DNA of 5,993 bases from an uncultured Eubacterium sp. (GTDB lineage: Bacteria > Bacillota > Clostridia > Peptostreptococcales > Anaerovoracaceae), in NCBI GenBank assembly GCA_947367725.1, contig CANBFZ010000125.1, positions 1 through 5,993 on the forward strand. The letters run 5' to 3'. Positions 5,680 through 5,993 of the stretch are shown in pieces (positions within the stretch are counted from its first letter, which is position 1; each line of letters begins with the position of its first letter). The notes under the pieces are model-generated. The model ran no database searches and was not told where the DNA came from. It saw nothing but the letters and a program-made list of their open reading frames with translations. The translations under genes were made by a program, and so were the position numbers.

Positions 5680-5684
5680 CTCCT
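5680..5684 (-). promoter_or_regulatory. ribosome binding site deciding the short RluD-like start
   Basis: AGGAG on the minus strand lies ten bases before the ATG at 5667-5669, inside the 24-bp gap after the 47-codon gene. No other in-frame start exists downstream of the TAG at 5694-5696 with a comparable site, so this supports real translation of the truncated protein. Confidence 0.5.
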
Positions 5685-5693
5685 ATAAAGGTT

Positions 5694-5837
5694 CTATTGA
5701 TTCTTCCGTTTTTCTTCCATCACTTCGGCCAAAAGATCCGTTATGTCCGCCGCCGTCTGGCTGCGCAGAATCGTCTCAACCTCGTCGATTTCCTTGCTCA
5801 AACGAAATTTTGCCAACTCTTCTTCGAACTGAATCAT
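5694..5837 (-). CDS. 47-residue acidic helical protein, unknown function
   Basis: A short open frame (MIQFEEELAKFRLSKEIDEV at the N-terminus, ending EEKRKNQ) with a very good ribosome binding site, AGAGGAG (5844-5850), six bases before its ATG. I do not recognise the family. The sequence is rich in Glu, Asp, Lys and Arg with regularly spaced Leu, Ile and Val. It looks like two amphipathic helices (about 3-26 and 29-44) separated by a Ser-Gln-Thr-Ala turn, and it has no cysteine, signal peptide or membrane segment. It is the first gene of the cluster leading to the truncated pseudouridine synthase and the flavin reductase, and it ends 24 bases before the former, in the same reading frame. It does not resemble an S4 domain or the NKPxG region, so it is not the missing N-terminus. 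The coding case rests on the ribosome binding site, spacing and composition. Confidence 0.65.
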   Translation of the reverse strand: MIQFEEELAKFRLSKEIDEVETILRSQTAADITDLLAEVMEEKRKNQ

Positions 5838-5869
5838 AGCGTTCTCCTCTCTTATCCGTATCTGTAAAC

Positions 5870-5889
5870 CTGCGGCCGGACCGGCGCAG
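5870..5889 (-). other. GC-rich hairpin in the leader of the 47-codon gene
   Basis: CTGC-g-GCC (5870-5877) pairs with GGCGCAG (5883-5889) around a 5-base loop, with one bulged G. It lies about 20 bases upstream of the ribosome binding site and downstream of the candidate promoter. No T run follows on the minus strand, so it is not a standard terminator; a role in RNA stability or as a protein-binding site is only a guess. Confidence 0.4.
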
Positions 5890-5918
5890 ATTAAGCTGAC
5901 GCAAGCTCATTCTTTACC

Positions 5919-5948
5919 AGCATACCATATCTTTCCTGTCTGTGCCAT
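5919..5948 (-). promoter_or_regulatory. candidate promoter of the 47-codon / pseudouridine synthase / flavin reductase cluster
   Basis: On the minus strand TATGCT (complement of 5919-5924) is preceded by TGG (5925-5927), giving an extended -10 element. ATGGCA (5943-5948) lies 18 bases further upstream and matches four of six -35 bases. Transcription would start near 5912, leaving a leader of about 75 bases with the GC-rich hairpin. The elements are imperfect, but the position fits. Confidence 0.4.
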
Positions 5949-5993
5949 AACTTTTTCAAAAATATTTTCGACAGGTTTTCTTATAAAATGCGC

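Noticed and set aside
5694..5696. Amber codon read as pyrrolysine or suppressed to fuse the small protein to the pseudouridine synthase
   Set aside because: No pyl genes or special context are visible, the synthase has its own ribosome binding site and ATG, and the small protein does not resemble the missing N-terminal domain.
5776..5910. Minus-strand 44-codon frame overlapping the 47-codon gene
   Set aside because: It is very Arg-rich, starts without a good ribosome binding site, and spans the hairpin and the ribosome binding site of the better supported gene.
1..5993. CRISPR array, insertion sequence, phage, toxin-antitoxin or defence island
   Set aside because: No regularly spaced repeats, transposase or integrase motifs, or defence-type domains are present; the genes are housekeeping or metabolic in type with similar codon character.

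Overview
The window looks like chromosome of a Gram-positive, low-to-mid-GC Firmicute, most likely a spore-forming member of the Clostridia. Reasons visible here: strong AGGAG-type ribosome binding sites before nearly every gene, an RqcH C-terminus and a RelQ-type small alarmone synthetase close to the Bacillus forms, a flavin reductase and a HyuA-like protein of the kind common in anaerobes, and a tiny two-CxxC protein resembling the sigma-G inhibitor Gin (CsfB). I cannot name a genus. No mobile element, CRISPR array, tRNA or rRNA was seen.

Layout. (1) Positions 2-220, plus strand: the last 72 codons of rqcH, ending at an unusually long perfect inverted repeat (246-294) that can terminate both this gene and its convergent neighbour. 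(2) Positions 316-3983, minus strand: three genes transcribed right to left. A serine-hydrolase-type alpha/beta hydrolase (3135-3983) is followed after 10 bp by a RelQ-type (p)ppGpp synthetase (2462-3124) whose ribosome binding site lies on the hydrolase stop codon. A 163-bp AT-rich gap then leads to a HyuA-like hydantoinase/oxoprolinase-family protein (316-2298), which probably has its own promoter. (3) Positions 4133-4246, plus strand: a 37-residue Gin-like zinc-ribbon protein, divergent from the hydrolase. (4) Positions 4247-4425: a convergent gap with several inverted repeats. (5) Positions 4426-5837, minus strand: a tight cluster reading a 47-residue unknown protein, an RluA/RluD-family pseudouridine synthase that lacks its normal N-terminal ~115-120 residues, and a flavin reductase with a very basic C-terminal tail. 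The last two genes overlap by 13 bp. A candidate promoter for this cluster sits at 5919-5948.

Functionally the window mixes translation quality control (RqcH), stringent-response signalling (RelQ), rRNA modification (RluD-like), a possible sporulation regulator (Gin-like) and metabolic enzymes. I see no convincing dedicated multi-gene novel system. The features that most deserve a second look are the N-truncated pseudouridine synthase with its in-frame upstream mini-gene, the 37-residue Gin-like protein, and the structured convergent gap that overlaps the lysine-rich end of the flavin reductase.
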